This document shows, one piece after another, positions 51,832 through 61,716 of a DNA stretch of 64,000 nucleotides. The first letter of the stretch is position 1; every line of letters starts with the position of its first letter. Source of the DNA: an uncultured Opitutia bacterium (lineage in GTDB: Bacteria; Verrucomicrobiota; Verrucomicrobiia; Opitutales; UBA953). Both the position numbers and the translations under genes were made by a program. The stretch lies in NCBI GenBank assembly GCA_903855995.1, contig CAIOAN010000008.1, positions 1-64,000 on the forward strand. The letters run 5' to 3'. The notes below the pieces were generated by a model, which saw only the letters and a program-made list of their open reading frames with translations, made no database searches and was not told the DNA's origin.

Positions 51832-54552
51832 TTAGGCCGAAAAGGCCTGCCGAATAAGGTCAGCCTGTTCGATCTTATGAACGGCCAGTGAGCCGACTGC
51901 AGGGGAGGCGGCCGCATCACGACCGGCAAAGGCAGGGCGAATACCTACCGCGTCTTGAATCAATTCAGAGACGAAAGACCATCCCCCCATATTGCGGGGT
52001 TCATCCTGGACCCAGACGATTTTGGCGGGGGCGCCGAGGTCGACATGGAGCTTCTTGAGAGTGTCGGCGTCGAAAGGATAGAACTGCTCGATGCGCACAA
52101 TCGTGGTCGTGTCGTCCTTCCGGGCGATGCGCTCGGCATCCAGTTCGTAGAAGACCTTGCCCGAGCAAAGCAACAGGCGTTCGGTTTTAGCCGCTGGAGT
52201 GGCATCGGCGAGAATCGCATGGAAACTTCCGTCGGTAAGTTCGGCCAATTTGCTGACGCAGGACTTATGACGTAGCAGACTCTTGGGCGTCATGACAACC
52301 AGTGGCTTGCGATAATCGGATTTAACCTGACGGCGAAGGACGTGGAAGAGCTGGGCGGGCGTCGAGGGCTGCACCACCTGCAGGTTGTTCTCCGCACAAA
52401 GCTGCAGGAAACGCTCAAGGCGGGCGGAAGAATGCTCCGGGCCCTGGCCTTCGTAGCCGTGCGGAAGCAACATGACCAAGCCGCTGTCCTGTCCCCACTT
52501 GGATTCCGCGGAAGCGAGGAATTGGTCGATCATGATCTGCGCGCCGTTGGCGAAGTCGCCGAACTGGGCTTCCCAGATGACCAGCGAATCCTTGGCTTCG
52601 AGCGAGTAACCATAATCAAAACCAAGCACGGCGTATTCCGAGAGAGAAGAGTTAACCAGCTCGATTTCGGCGCCGGCAATCGAGCCGAGCGGGCAATATT
52701 CAGCGTCGTTGGAAGGGTCATGCAGCACAGCATGACGGTGTGAGAAAGTGCCACGCTCGCAGTCCTGGCCTGAGATGCGGACCGGATAGCCTTCCGCGAG
52801 GAGCGAGGCGAAAGCCAGGCCTTCGCCCAAGCTCCAATCGAAATTAGCTCCGGACTTGAAGGCTTCGGCTTTGATGTCGAGTAATCGCTTAATCTTCGGA
52901 TTTGGCGAGAAATCTGGAGGCATCTGCCAGAGCACCGGGGCAACCTTAGCGAGAAGTTCGGCCGGCACCGTCGTGTCGACTACGTGCTGATAAGGCGACT
53001 TAAAAGGGCGCACGCCCGGAGGATTCTTCTTATGCTCCTCGATCTCGACGGCGAGGCTGGCCTGGGCGCGCTCTTGGGCGGCGTTCAGCAAAACATCGAA
53101 CTCCGTACGGAGTGTGATCAATTCGCCGTCGGGGGCGGAGCCTGATTCCGTCAGACGCGAGGCATAGAGCTCTGACACGCTCGGATGCGCGGTAATATTG
53201 CGATAGAGCACCGGCTGCGTGAACGCCGGCTCATCAGTCTCATTATGGCCGTAACGGCGGTAGCAAACAATATCTACGACCGTATCCGCTCCGAATTTCT
53301 TGCGATAATCCAAGGCAATTTCCGTTGCGAGAATCACCGCATCCGGATCATCCCCGTTGGCGTGCAGAATCGGCGCTTCGGTGAACTTCGCGATCTCGGT
53401 GCAATGACGGCCGGTGCGGGCCTCGTCGGGATTGGTCGTGAATCCTACCTGGTTATTGCTCACGAGATGCAGCGTGCCGCCCACGGAGTATCCCTTGAGG
53501 CCGGCAAGATTAAGGGTCTCCATGACGATACCCTGACCGGCAAAAGCAGCATCGCCGTGAATGAGCACAGGGAGAGCCTTCGATCGATCGGAACCGCCCT
53601 GCAGGTCAATGAGCGCCCGGGTGCGGCCAAGCACCACGGGATTGACGGCTTCCAGGTGGCTGGGGTTGTAGGCCAAGGTGATGCTGACCTCCTTACCATC
53701 GACCACGCGGGCACCGGCGTAGCCGAGGTGATACTTGACGTCGCCGTCGCCGTGAGAGGTATCCGGAATATGATTTTCGGAAAAGGCGCCAAACAGGGCT
53801 TCCGCCTTTTTACCGCAGATATTGACAAGCACATTCAGGCGACCGCGGTGGGCCATGCCGATGACCACATCGGCCACGCCGTCACTGGGTGCCCGATCGA
53901 TCACTTTGTCGAGAGCGGCCAACAGAACCTCGCCACCCTCGACGGAGAAGCGCTTGGCGCCGACGAAAGTCTTGTGAAGGAAGCGCTCGAATTGCTCGGC
54001 CTGGACGATGGAACGGAGGAAACGGCGGCGGGCCGGGGCATCGTAGGCCGGGCGGAGGCCGCAGGATTCGATGCGCTCTTGGAGCCAGCGGCGGCGCTCG
54101 CCATCCTGAATGTGAGTGAACTCCACGCCAATGGGGCCGCAATAAATGGACTTCAACTTAGCAAGGATCTCGGACAGGGGCATGACCTTGCCGCCGAGGA
54201 AATCGCCCGTATGAAAAGACTGTGTCAAAGGAATCGCATCAAGCCCGAGCGATTTGTCTGACAGTTCAAAGTGCGGGACCGGATCAAAGAGGGGATTGAT
54301 GCGTGACTGCAGGTGCCCCAGCACACGATAGGCTTGGATGGCCGCGAGGACCTTCCATTGCGCCGAGGCATCGGCACCGGAAGGGGCGACTGAACCTTTC
54401 GCTGCCTTGGGCGGAAGACTCACGCCGAGTTCGAAGCCCTCGAAGAAGGCACGCCATTCGGCGTCCACTGAAGAAGAGTCCTTGGACCATTGTTCGTGAT
54501 AGGCGGCGACTAGGTCCGCATTCCAGCGTGTTCCGACACTAAGATGTTTCAT
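51832..54552 (-). CDS. sucA: 2-oxoglutarate dehydrogenase E1 component
   Basis: This 906-residue thiamine-diphosphate enzyme decarboxylates 2-oxoglutarate. It has the short N-terminal E2-binding segment (WRAFFEGFELG), FSVEGGE, the ThDP region GMAHRGRLNVL near residue 230 and HGDAAFAGQG near 338, plus the C-terminal transketolase-like YGYSLEAKDSL and LLPHGYEGQGPEHSSAR. The start at 54552 (MKHLSVGTRWN) gives the normal N-terminus; an upstream in-frame frame reaches 54654 and crosses the divergent helicase promoter region. It is first in sucA-sucB-lpd. Confidence 0.96.
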   Translation of the reverse strand: MKHLSVGTRWNADLVAAYHEQWSKDSSSVDAEWRAFFEGFELGVSLPPKAAKGSVAPSGADASAQWKVLAAIQAYRVLGHLQSRINPLFDPVPHFELSDKSLGLDAIPLTQSFHTGDFLGGKVMPLSEILAKLKSIYCGPIGVEFTHIQDGERRRWLQERIESCGLRPAYDAPARRRFLRSIVQAEQFERFLHKTFVGAKRFSVEGGEVLLAALDKVIDRAPSDGVADVVIGMAHRGRLNVLVNICGKKAEALFGAFSENHIPDTSHGDGDVKYHLGYAGARVVDGKEVSITLAYNPSHLEAVNPVVLGRTRALIDLQGGSDRSKALPVLIHGDAAFAGQGIVMETLNLAGLKGYSVGGTLHLVSNNQVGFTTNPDEARTGRHCTEIAKFTEAPILHANGDDPDAVILATEIALDYRKKFGADTVVDIVCYRRYGHNETDEPAFTQPVLYRNITAHPSVSELYASRLTESGSAPDGELITLRTEFDVLLNAAQERAQASLAVEIEEHKKNPPGVRPFKSPYQHVVDTTVPAELLAKVAPVLWQMPPDFSPNPKIKRLLDIKAEAFKSGANFDWSLGEGLAFASLLAEGYPVRISGQDCERGTFSHRHAVLHDPSNDAEYCPLGSIAGAEIELVNSSLSEYAVLGFDYGYSLEAKDSLVIWEAQFGDFANGAQIMIDQFLASAESKWGQDSGLVMLLPHGYEGQGPEHSSARLERFLQLCAENNLQVVQPSTPAQLFHVLRRQVKSDYRKPLVVMTPKSLLRHKSCVSKLAELTDGSFHAILADATPAAKTERLLLCSGKVFYELDAERIARKDDTTTIVRIEQFYPFDADTLKKLHVDLGAPAKIVWVQDEPRNMGGWSFVSELIQDAVGIRPAFAGRDAAASPAVGSLAVHKIEQADLIRQAFSA

Positions 54553-54641
54553 TTCAGTACCTGTAAAAGGGACGTAAACCATGGACACTTTGAGCGCTAT
54601 TAACAAGCCCAGACCCTGCCCAAAAAAGCCAGACTTTGGGT

Positions 54642-54670
54642 ATTGTAAGGACAAAATCGGGGAAGTTTAA
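54642..54670 (-). promoter_or_regulatory. Possible promoter of the sucA operon
   Basis: On the minus strand TACAAT (plus 54642-54647) matches five of six bases of a -10 box. TTAAAC (54665-54670) 17 bases upstream is a weak -35. The predicted leader to the sucA start is about 85 bases. This is a motif match only. Confidence 0.35.
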
Positions 54671-54683
54671 TGCGGGTCCGTCG

Positions 54684-57203
54684 ATGTCGTCCCCACGTCC
54701 GGCCAATAGATCCTACTCCACGGAAGCGTTGGAGAGGTGGTTTGCGTGCCTGCCAGAGGAGTGGGAGGATGCATTTAAGGAAGTAGACCTAGTGGAAGGT
54801 CGGCGACTCTACACGGAAGGCCTCGTCCGTCAGATTGAACTTAAACCCGAGAACGCCGAAGCGCTGACCAAGACGGACACGCAGTCGGTCCGGGCGGTGA
54901 TTGAAATCAATGCCGGCAAGCTCGAGTGGCGCACCTCGCTACCTGAAGAGGAAAACGGGGCGCCTTTCGCTGTCGCCGCCATGTATGAAGTGGAGGAGTT
55001 GCTCGCGGATGAGATACCAGCCATCGACGATTCAGCCTCTTCGGGTGAAACCGCCGCTCCCAAGGAACCTGAACGCAAAGAGAACGGCGGACGCACCGCG
55101 CTCAAACTGCAGATCACTTTTGATCTAACCTCTGACGGCTTGAAATCCTCCGCAGCCTGGGGCGGCCGAGGAGGGCACGCCTGGAACTGTTTCGGGCCAG
55201 GCGCCATCCCCGGCGATGAATTGTCCGACGAACAGCGCCAGACGCTTTTTCGTTTCAGCACCGTCGCCCATCGCGCCGGCTTCGTTTACAGCAAGACGGC
55301 GGGCACCTGGGCCATGGATAACATCGGGCGCATCGAGCGTTTCGTCCGGGAGGAGCTCAATGAGTGGCGCAAGCGCTTCAAACTCATCGGCGAAGAATCC
55401 CTGAACATATTCCGCAACGAACAGCTCCAGGTGGCGGTCGACGCGGATGCAGAGTCCGCGGCGGATGGTAAATCCTTTAAACTCAACTGGCGGCTCAAGG
55501 CCGGCGGGCATCGGCTATTGGCCGATGAGCAGAAACTACTCCTCAAAGCCGGCGGACGCCCAGTGATCCTCCCGGGCAAAGGCGTCGTCGCCTATAATGC
55601 GGCGGTGGCCGACTTCTCCGAGGACTGGCGTGCTAAGGACGGGGAAGTGCCGCGCTACTTGCTCCTTTCCCTCTTTGACCATGCCGCCGTGGGGGCGCTT
55701 AAACTCAATGACGACCTCAAAGCCTGGAAAGATAAGCTCCTCCATGAGCCCGCGCCGCCCGATCATCTGCCCGCCCATCTCCGCCCGTATCAGGCTAAGG
55801 GCGTGGCCTGGCTAGGGCGCCTCTGCGATTTAGGCTCCCATCCACTGCTCGCCGATGAGATGGGCCTCGGCAAGACCGTCCAGGTTCTCGCGCTCCTGGC
55901 ATCTCGCCCCGCCGGTGAACGTTCCCTGATCGTCTGCCCCGCTAGCGTCATCCCTGTCTGGCTCGGAGAAATCAAACGTTTCCATCCAGAGCTAAGCGCT
56001 GGCACCGCCGTACTCACGGCGGACGATGATTTCGCCAAGAACCCCGGGGCTAAACTCTGGATCTCGAGCTACACCCAGCTGCGCCGACACGCCGATCTGC
56101 TCACAAAATATCGCTTCGGCTACGCAGTCCTCGATGAAGCACAGGCGATCAAGAATCCTGAGTCTAAGACAACCCAGACCTGCATATCCGTGCAAGCCGA
56201 CCATCGCATCGCGATCACCGGCACGCCTTTGGAAAATCGCCCTACCGACCTTTGGACGATCTTCCGCTTCCTGATGCCAGGCCTCCTTGGCAAGAGGGCA
56301 AACTTCGAACGTATGATGCTGCGCGACCCCTCCGTCGCGCTAGGCAAGGTCCGACGACAGGTCTCCCCGTTTATCCTCCGTCGACTCAAGCGACATGTCG
56401 CCTCCGACATCCCCCCGAAGATGGAAGTGGTGCTACCTTGCCCGCTGACCCACGAACAGCGCTCGCTCTACCAGCACCTGACGCAAGGCAGCGGCCTTTC
56501 CGGCGAACTCGCCAGTCTACTATCCAAGGATGCCACTTCGGTACTCACGCTGCTGATGCGGCTACGACAGGTCTGTTGCGATCCTGGCCTGCTCCCCGAG
56601 AACTCCCATTGTCCCTCGAGCCACTCTGGCAAGGTGACGCTACTGGTTTCAAAACTTTCTGAAATCGCCGCCAATGGCTCCAAGGCCGTCGTCTTCTCGC
56701 AGTTCGTCTCGTTGATCGAGCGCGTGAAATCTGCCCTGGCGCGCGACTTGCCGTCGCTTCCGATTTATGAACTGACCGGTGAGACCAAGGACCGCTCCGC
56801 CCCGGTCGAACAGTTCAAAGAAACCAAGGGCCCGGCGCTTTTCCTTGCCTCATTGAAGGCGGGCGGCACGGGCATCACCCTGAACACCGCCGAGTACGTG
56901 TTCCTCATGGACCCGTGGTGGAATCCCGCCGTTGAGGCGCAGGCCGTCGACCGCGTCCATCGTATCGGCCAGAAGAACCCCGTGCTGATTTATCGAATGA
57001 TCGCTCCAGGCACAGTTGAAGAACGCATCGAAGAATTGAAACAGGAGAAACGAGAACTGTTTTCCACGGTCGTGGGCGACATCCCTGACATGACCGACTG
57101 GACGCGGCACTTCTCATCCCTGGACGCCCTGATCAGGCTCAGCGACTCGCCAGCGGCCGCGGCATCGGCAGAGACGGCCCCGGATCGCGACGCCGAGGCC
57201 TAG
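54684..57203 (+). CDS. SNF2-family DEAD/DEAH helicase-like ATPase
   Basis: This 839-residue Swi2/Snf2 ATPase remodels protein-nucleic-acid complexes or translocates on DNA. The N-terminal 300 residues resemble the bacterial SNF2 pre-domain, but a SWIM zinc finger cannot be seen because the required Cys/His set is missing. The motor has Walker A DEMGLGKT, LDEAQAIKNPES (DEAQ box), TGTPLENR, and motifs V-VI in GGTGITLNTAEYV and QAVDRVHRIGQ. The ATG at 54684 is used; an in-frame TTG lies at 54636. It is divergent from sucA and convergent with rimO. Target unknown; no defence genes adjoin it. Confidence 0.9.
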   Translation: MSSPRPANRSYSTEALERWFACLPEEWEDAFKEVDLVEGRRLYTEGLVRQIELKPENAEALTKTDTQSVRAVIEINAGKLEWRTSLPEEENGAPFAVAAMYEVEELLADEIPAIDDSASSGETAAPKEPERKENGGRTALKLQITFDLTSDGLKSSAAWGGRGGHAWNCFGPGAIPGDELSDEQRQTLFRFSTVAHRAGFVYSKTAGTWAMDNIGRIERFVREELNEWRKRFKLIGEESLNIFRNEQLQVAVDADAESAADGKSFKLNWRLKAGGHRLLADEQKLLLKAGGRPVILPGKGVVAYNAAVADFSEDWRAKDGEVPRYLLLSLFDHAAVGALKLNDDLKAWKDKLLHEPAPPDHLPAHLRPYQAKGVAWLGRLCDLGSHPLLADEMGLGKTVQVLALLASRPAGERSLIVCPASVIPVWLGEIKRFHPELSAGTAVLTADDDFAKNPGAKLWISSYTQLRRHADLLTKYRFGYAVLDEAQAIKNPESKTTQTCISVQADHRIAITGTPLENRPTDLWTIFRFLMPGLLGKRANFERMMLRDPSVALGKVRRQVSPFILRRLKRHVASDIPPKMEVVLPCPLTHEQRSLYQHLTQGSGLSGELASLLSKDATSVLTLLMRLRQVCCDPGLLPENSHCPSSHSGKVTLLVSKLSEIAANGSKAVVFSQFVSLIERVKSALARDLPSLPIYELTGETKDRSAPVEQFKETKGPALFLASLKAGGTGITLNTAEYVFLMDPWWNPAVEAQAVDRVHRIGQKNPVLIYRMIAPGTVEERIEELKQEKRELFSTVVGDIPDMTDWTRHFSSLDALIRLSDSPAAAASAETAPDRDAEA

Positions 57204-57209
57204 GGGCGC

Positions 57210-58589
57210 CTACTTGGCAATCAGGTCGTATTCTTCGGCGCCAGTCACGGTCACCAGCGCGAACTCACCGATCGCAAGTTTCTTCGGCACCTTGACGATG
57301 CCGTCGATTTCCATGGCATCGCCAGTGCTGCGGGCGACCCCAGGGCTTTCGACAAGCACGCGGAGCTGCTTGCCGACAAAGTTTTCGCCGCGCTCCCTGG
57401 AGAGACGCTGCAAGAGTAACATGGCGCGGGCGTGGCGCTCGGCCTTGATCGCGTCCGTCAGATGGCCCTCCATCTTCGCACCACGGGTACCTTCTTCTTT
57501 CGAGTACTTGAAGACGCCGACGCGATCAAAGCGCGTTTCCTCCAGGAAGGCCAGAAGCTCCGTGAAGTCTTCCTCGGTCTCGCCGGGGAAACCGACGATG
57601 AAGGTGGTACGGATGACCAAATCAGGGACGCCGGCGCGCATGCGCTTGATCAGGTCGCGAATATAAGCGCCATCCGTCTCGCGCTGCATCGCGCCGAGCA
57701 TGCGGTCGGAAATATGTTGCAGCGGGATGTCCACATAGCGGACCACATGCTTTGACTGCGCGATGGTCTCAATCAGTTCATCGCTCCAGTGGGCAGGGTG
57801 GGTGTAGAGCAGTCGCACCCAGAAATCTCCTTCGATCTTATCAAGTTCACGAAGCAGGGAGGCGAGCGATTCGCCCTTGGACGAATCCACCTTGCTGCGC
57901 GGATTAGGCCGGCCATCCGTCCATCGGTCCATGCCGAAGTAAGTGGTATCCTGGGAGATCAGGTTGATTTCCTTGACCCCCTCGGCAACGAGCTGGCGAG
58001 CTTCCTTGACGACGGATTCGACCGTCCGGCTGCGATGGCGGCCGCGGATGCGGGGAATAATACAGAACGTGCAAGGGTGATTACAGCCTTCGGCGATCTT
58101 GATGTAAGCCGAGTGCTTAGGCGTCAGACGGAAACGCGGCGTATCGAAATCGGGGATGAAGGTGGTGGTCTTGGCGAGGAACTCCGTCATGCCGGCTTCG
58201 CCCCCCATCACCTTATGAATGACGGGGACAATGTTGGTCACCTGGTCTAATCCAATGAAAGCATCGACATTCGGCAGTTCAATCCGCCCCTTCGCGCCTT
58301 CGACGACCGGCAACGCACCTTGGTAGCGCTGGGACATGCAACCTGCGACGATGAGCTTCTGGCCCTTCTTGCGTGCCGTGGCCTTGCCGTCGCTCATTTC
58401 ATAGATGGCTTCGAGAGCCTCATGCTTTGAGGCGTCGATGAACGAGCAGGTGTTAACGATGACCACATCGGCATCGGCGGCATCGGCGGTCATGGACATG
58501 CCGGCTTTGGCCAGGTGGCCGATCATGATTTCTGAATCAATCAGGTTCTTGGCGCAGCCAAGGGAAACGAGGCCTACTTTGACGGACAT
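57210..58589 (-). CDS. rimO: Ribosomal protein S12 methylthiotransferase
   Basis: This 459-residue radical-SAM enzyme methylthiolates an Asp of ribosomal protein S12. The N-terminal UPF0004 domain starts GLVSLGCAKNLIDSE with the first cluster Cys. The radical-SAM motif CNHPCTFC is near residue 169, followed by IPRIRGRHRSR, and a C-terminal TRAM domain ends the protein. The CAKNL(I)DSE form distinguishes RimO from MiaB. It follows rsmA on the same strand after a 44-base gap. Confidence 0.94.
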   Translation of the reverse strand: MSVKVGLVSLGCAKNLIDSEIMIGHLAKAGMSMTADAADADVVIVNTCSFIDASKHEALEAIYEMSDGKATARKKGQKLIVAGCMSQRYQGALPVVEGAKGRIELPNVDAFIGLDQVTNIVPVIHKVMGGEAGMTEFLAKTTTFIPDFDTPRFRLTPKHSAYIKIAEGCNHPCTFCIIPRIRGRHRSRTVESVVKEARQLVAEGVKEINLISQDTTYFGMDRWTDGRPNPRSKVDSSKGESLASLLRELDKIEGDFWVRLLYTHPAHWSDELIETIAQSKHVVRYVDIPLQHISDRMLGAMQRETDGAYIRDLIKRMRAGVPDLVIRTTFIVGFPGETEEDFTELLAFLEETRFDRVGVFKYSKEEGTRGAKMEGHLTDAIKAERHARAMLLLQRLSRERGENFVGKQLRVLVESPGVARSTGDAMEIDGIVKVPKKLAIGEFALVTVTGAEEYDLIAK

Positions 58590-58633
58590 GGCGGGATAAG
58601 GAGCGGAGAAAGGTCGAAATGCAATCCCAGCCG

Positions 58634-59467
58634 TCAGAGAGTCAGCCAGGCTTCCGCAGGGATAGTCTCAGGCCGCGCCAGGCTCGTTAGGCCATATTTG
58701 GGCAAATCAGCCAGCCAAGCCGCTACATCGGGGGCGTCCGGGAAGAGATTCTTGGCGGAAGAACCCACCTGTTTGCGACGCTGTGTGAAGAACATCCGGG
58801 CGACTTCCCGGGCCCGGGGCGAGAGACGACGCGCATCCTGGCGGCGGCGCAGGACCAGCAGACAAGAATCTACCTTGGGGGGCGGATTGAATGACTGAGC
58901 TGGCACCGGGTGCACCTTAATCTTATCGAAGGCGAGATGCACCTGGGCGGTCACGGCCGACCAGTGTCCCGTGCCAACTTCTGCCGTGAGACGCTCAGCG
59001 GCTTCACGCTGCAGCATGAGCACCATCATCGAAGGATGGGGGCCGGCGCAGATGGCGTCCATCCATGGGGTGGAAATGGCGTAAGGGAGGTTGGCGACGA
59101 CCTTGAAAGATCCATCAACAGCGTCGACCAAGCCAGCGCGCGGTAAATCGACGGCGTCACCCTCCGTCAGATGGAAGGTGCGAGGAAACCGCGGTATCAG
59201 TGATTCGGTAAGATGGAAGTGCATCGTGCGATCAGCTTCGACCGCATAGAGATCGACGCCGGCGCAAAGCAAAGTGCGGGTAAGGGTGCCCAAGCCCGGG
59301 CCCACTTCGACCACCTTGTCGCCGGCCTTCACCTCACCGAGTTCCAACGATTTCCTGACGATATTTCCGTCAATTAGGAAATTCTGCCCCAGCCACTTCT
59401 TCGGCATATGGGAAAGACGAGCGAGCAGATCGCGCGTCTCATTAGGCGATAACGGACCGTCGTTCAT
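58634..59467 (-). CDS. rsmA: 16S rRNA dimethyladenosine transferase
   Basis: This 277-residue SAM-dependent enzyme dimethylates two adjacent adenosines near the 3' end of 16S rRNA. It shows KKWLGQNFLID, the SAM motif VVEVGPGLGTLT near residue 53, and the catalytic NLPYAIS near 126. The C-terminal RNA-binding lobe contains FFTQRRKQVGSS. Its start overlaps the trpC stop by 4 bases, indicating co-transcription with trpC and probably rimO. Confidence 0.95.
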   Translation of the reverse strand: MNDGPLSPNETRDLLARLSHMPKKWLGQNFLIDGNIVRKSLELGEVKAGDKVVEVGPGLGTLTRTLLCAGVDLYAVEADRTMHFHLTESLIPRFPRTFHLTEGDAVDLPRAGLVDAVDGSFKVVANLPYAISTPWMDAICAGPHPSMMVLMLQREAAERLTAEVGTGHWSAVTAQVHLAFDKIKVHPVPAQSFNPPPKVDSCLLVLRRRQDARRLSPRAREVARMFFTQRRKQVGSSAKNLFPDAPDVAAWLADLPKYGLTSLARPETIPAEAWLTL

Positions 59468-60255
59468 GCTGATTGCAGGGCCCGCATGAGTACCGCCGGA
59501 TCAGCGCAGCGCATCAGGGATTCCCCGACCAACAGAGCCTGCGCTCCGGCTGCGCGCATACGCGCGGCATCTTCGGCGCACTTTAAACCGCTCTCGGCCA
59601 CCTTGAGCACGGAGGTCGGCATCTGTGGCATCACGCGTTCCGCGAAAGATAGGTCGATTTGGAAGGTGGAAAGATTGCGATTATTGACCCCGACCATGTC
59701 AGGCGAGTGACGTAGGGCACGCTCAAGTTCGGCCTCGTCGTGCACCTCGAACAAAGTATCCAGCCCCGCCAATTTGGCCGCCCGGTGAATGGGCACGATT
59801 TCGGGATCGGTCAGCCCACGCACGATGATCAGAATGCAGCGGGCGCCAGCTTGGGCGGCCTCCAGCACCTGATAGGGGTGCACCATGAAATCCTTGCGAA
59901 TACAGGGCAGGGGGCGAGCCGAGCCGCCTTGATCGCACGCCACCTCGACCAAATCACTCAGCTTGCCTTTAAAGTATTGGGATTCGGTCAGAACGGAGAG
60001 ACCGTCAGCTCCGGCGGAAGCATATAGCCGGGCTTGGGTGACGGCATCGACGTCTGCCCGAATCTGCCCGACGCTCGGCGAGGCACGCTTGACCTCCGCA
60101 ATGACGCTCAGGCGGCCCGGGGTGAGCAGTGACTGACGAAACCCGGGGGATTTATGGCTACCCGCAAAAGCGACCAGTTCTGCGTCCGTAACTGACCTGA
60201 CGAACGGGGCAATCTCCCGGCGCTTGGCGTCCATGATTTCGGTCAGTTTATCCAC
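59464..60255 (-). CDS. trpC: Indole-3-glycerol phosphate synthase
   Basis: This TIM-barrel enzyme of about 263 residues makes indole-3-glycerol phosphate in tryptophan synthesis. It has the opening DKLTEIMDAKRREI, VIAEVKRASPSVGQI with catalytic Glu and Lys, IRKDFMVHPYQV with a further Lys, and the VGVNNRNLSTF and VAESGL strands. The start is set at a GTG (60255) just before the conserved first helix; the longer frame to 60363 overlaps the divergent mazG start. No other trp gene is nearby, so the pathway is split in this genome. Confidence 0.92.
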   Translation of the reverse strand: MDKLTEIMDAKRREIAPFVRSVTDAELVAFAGSHKSPGFRQSLLTPGRLSVIAEVKRASPSVGQIRADVDAVTQARLYASAGADGLSVLTESQYFKGKLSDLVEVACDQGGSARPLPCIRKDFMVHPYQVLEAAQAGARCILIIVRGLTDPEIVPIHRAAKLAGLDTLFEVHDEAELERALRHSPDMVGVNNRNLSTFQIDLSFAERVMPQMPTSVLKVAESGLKCAEDAARMRAAGAQALLVGESLMRCADPAVLMRALQSA

Positions 60256-60331
60256 TGCCACCAACGGAACCGTTCGGAGGCCTTCTGGCAATCGTTTTGA
60301 CTCCCCCGCCACGGGTCTTCTCCATCGTGGT

Positions 60332-60988
60332 ATGCCCGGCATCGACCTTCTGATTGAAACCACCGCCAGACTCCGCGCACCCGATGGCTGCCCCTGGGAT
60401 CGTGAGCAGAATCACCAGACCATCTGTGACTGCCTGATTGAAGAAGTGGCGGAGCTCATCCAGGCGATTGATCGCCATGATGACGCCAACCTGCGAGAGG
60501 AACTCGGGGACCTGCTTTTTCACGTCGTCATGCACGCGCAGATGGCCGCTGAAGCTGGGAAGTTCAATTTTGACGATGTCGCCCGGGAAGTGAACGCCAA
60601 GATGGTCCGCCGTCATCCGCACGTTTTTGGCGATGGTGTCAAGTTGGGCAGCTCTGAAGCGGTCGTGACACAGTGGGAGCAAATCAAACTTCAAGAGAAA
60701 GGGGCGCGCCCTGTTTCCGTCTTCAAGGAACTGCCCCCCTCGCTCAACGCTATCCTCACCGCCCGAGAAGTCTGGAAGCAGGTAAGGAAAAAAAAGCTCA
60801 ATGTCGGCACGACAGTTGATGTCGCTGAGATTGACGCACTCGCACCAACCATCACCGAGGAATCAGCCGGCCGCCAATTATTTGCACTGATCGCCGCTTG
60901 CCGTGACGCCGGTATCGACCCTGATTCAGCCCTGCGCAGACAAACCGCCAAGGTAGTCGCCGAGGCCGAGAAAAACGCCGCACCCTGA
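60332..60988 (+). CDS. mazG: Nucleoside triphosphate pyrophosphohydrolase
   Basis: This 218-residue MazG-family house-cleaning enzyme hydrolyses (d)NTPs to NMP and PPi. The N-terminal half shows the diagnostic APDGCPWDREQNHQT and LIEEVAELIQAI with the metal Glu pair, then REELGDLLFHVV with E-x-x-D. The C-terminal half has KMVRRHPHVF. The ATG at 60332 gives the canonical N-terminus; upstream in-frame codons are unrelated. It is divergent from trpC and 2 bases upstream of the YgjP-like gene. Confidence 0.94.
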   Translation: MPGIDLLIETTARLRAPDGCPWDREQNHQTICDCLIEEVAELIQAIDRHDDANLREELGDLLFHVVMHAQMAAEAGKFNFDDVAREVNAKMVRRHPHVFGDGVKLGSSEAVVTQWEQIKLQEKGARPVSVFKELPPSLNAILTAREVWKQVRKKKLNVGTTVDVAEIDALAPTITEESAGRQLFALIAACRDAGIDPDSALRRQTAKVVAEAEKNAAP

Positions 60989-60990
60989 GC

Positions 60991-61716
60991 ATGGATCTGG
61001 CTGCACAGCCCATCATCATCCATGTTGCCGGCCGCCCCGTATCGGTCTGGCCACGCGTCTCGGCACGCACAACGCGGGTGCGACTATCCGTCCGCCCCGG
61101 ACCCAAGGTCCTCCTGACATACCCCGAACATACCTCGCACGCCTCCGCCCTGGCTTTCCTGAAAGACAACCTGCCATGGCTGGAAAAGGTCCTCACCAAG
61201 ACCCGCCCAGTACAGCCTTCGCTTACCTCCCACCTGACGAAGTTCCCTTGGCTGACAATGGACGACCGACTGCTCGCCGTCGAACTGGAGACTGGCAAGC
61301 GAGCAGCGGCGCGGGTGTCACCTCATGATGATAAAGTCGCCATTCTCCTTCCGGGGGAGAATCGCGAAGAAGGGGCCCTGCGCGTCATTCGACGACTTGC
61401 TGAGACTGGACTGGGTCTCGCGGTCGATCGACTCAGCCGACGCGTGGGGGTGACGGTCAGTCAAGTCAGCGTACGCGATCAAACCACGCGCTGGGGCTCC
61501 TGCTCGATGGTCGGGACTCTTTCGCTCAACTGGCGGCTGATCCTGCTTCCGCCGATGCTGCACGACCACGTGATCCTGCACGAACTTTCACATCGCAAAC
61601 ACATGGATCATTCCGACCGCTTCTGGAATCAACTGGCGGCCTGGGATCCGGAATGGAAAAAGCACGACCGCGAACTTACCAAGCGCTGGAGTGTCATCAT
61701 GGATCTCGGACGATGA
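60991..61716 (+). CDS. YgjP-like (DUF45/M48-type) metallopeptidase-fold protein
   Basis: This 241-residue protein has the zinc motif HELSHRKHMDH near residues 192-202 (H-E-x-x-H, then a third His) followed by SDRFWNQLAAWDPEW, the YgjP/SprT-like signature. The first half contains TTRWGSCS near 165-172, another family hallmark. A role as a protease or nucleic-acid-associated metalloprotein is not established. It starts 2 bases after mazG and its stop overlaps the Nudix gene start (ATGA), so the three are one translational unit. Confidence 0.85.
   Translation: MDLAAQPIIIHVAGRPVSVWPRVSARTTRVRLSVRPGPKVLLTYPEHTSHASALAFLKDNLPWLEKVLTKTRPVQPSLTSHLTKFPWLTMDDRLLAVELETGKRAAARVSPHDDKVAILLPGENREEGALRVIRRLAETGLGLAVDRLSRRVGVTVSQVSVRDQTTRWGSCSMVGTLSLNWRLILLPPMLHDHVILHELSHRKHMDHSDRFWNQLAAWDPEWKKHDRELTKRWSVIMDLGR

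Noticed and set aside
54684-57203. SNF2 helicase as part of a defence island
   Set aside because: Its neighbours are sucA and rimO; no nuclease, methylase, toxin or sensor gene adjoins it.
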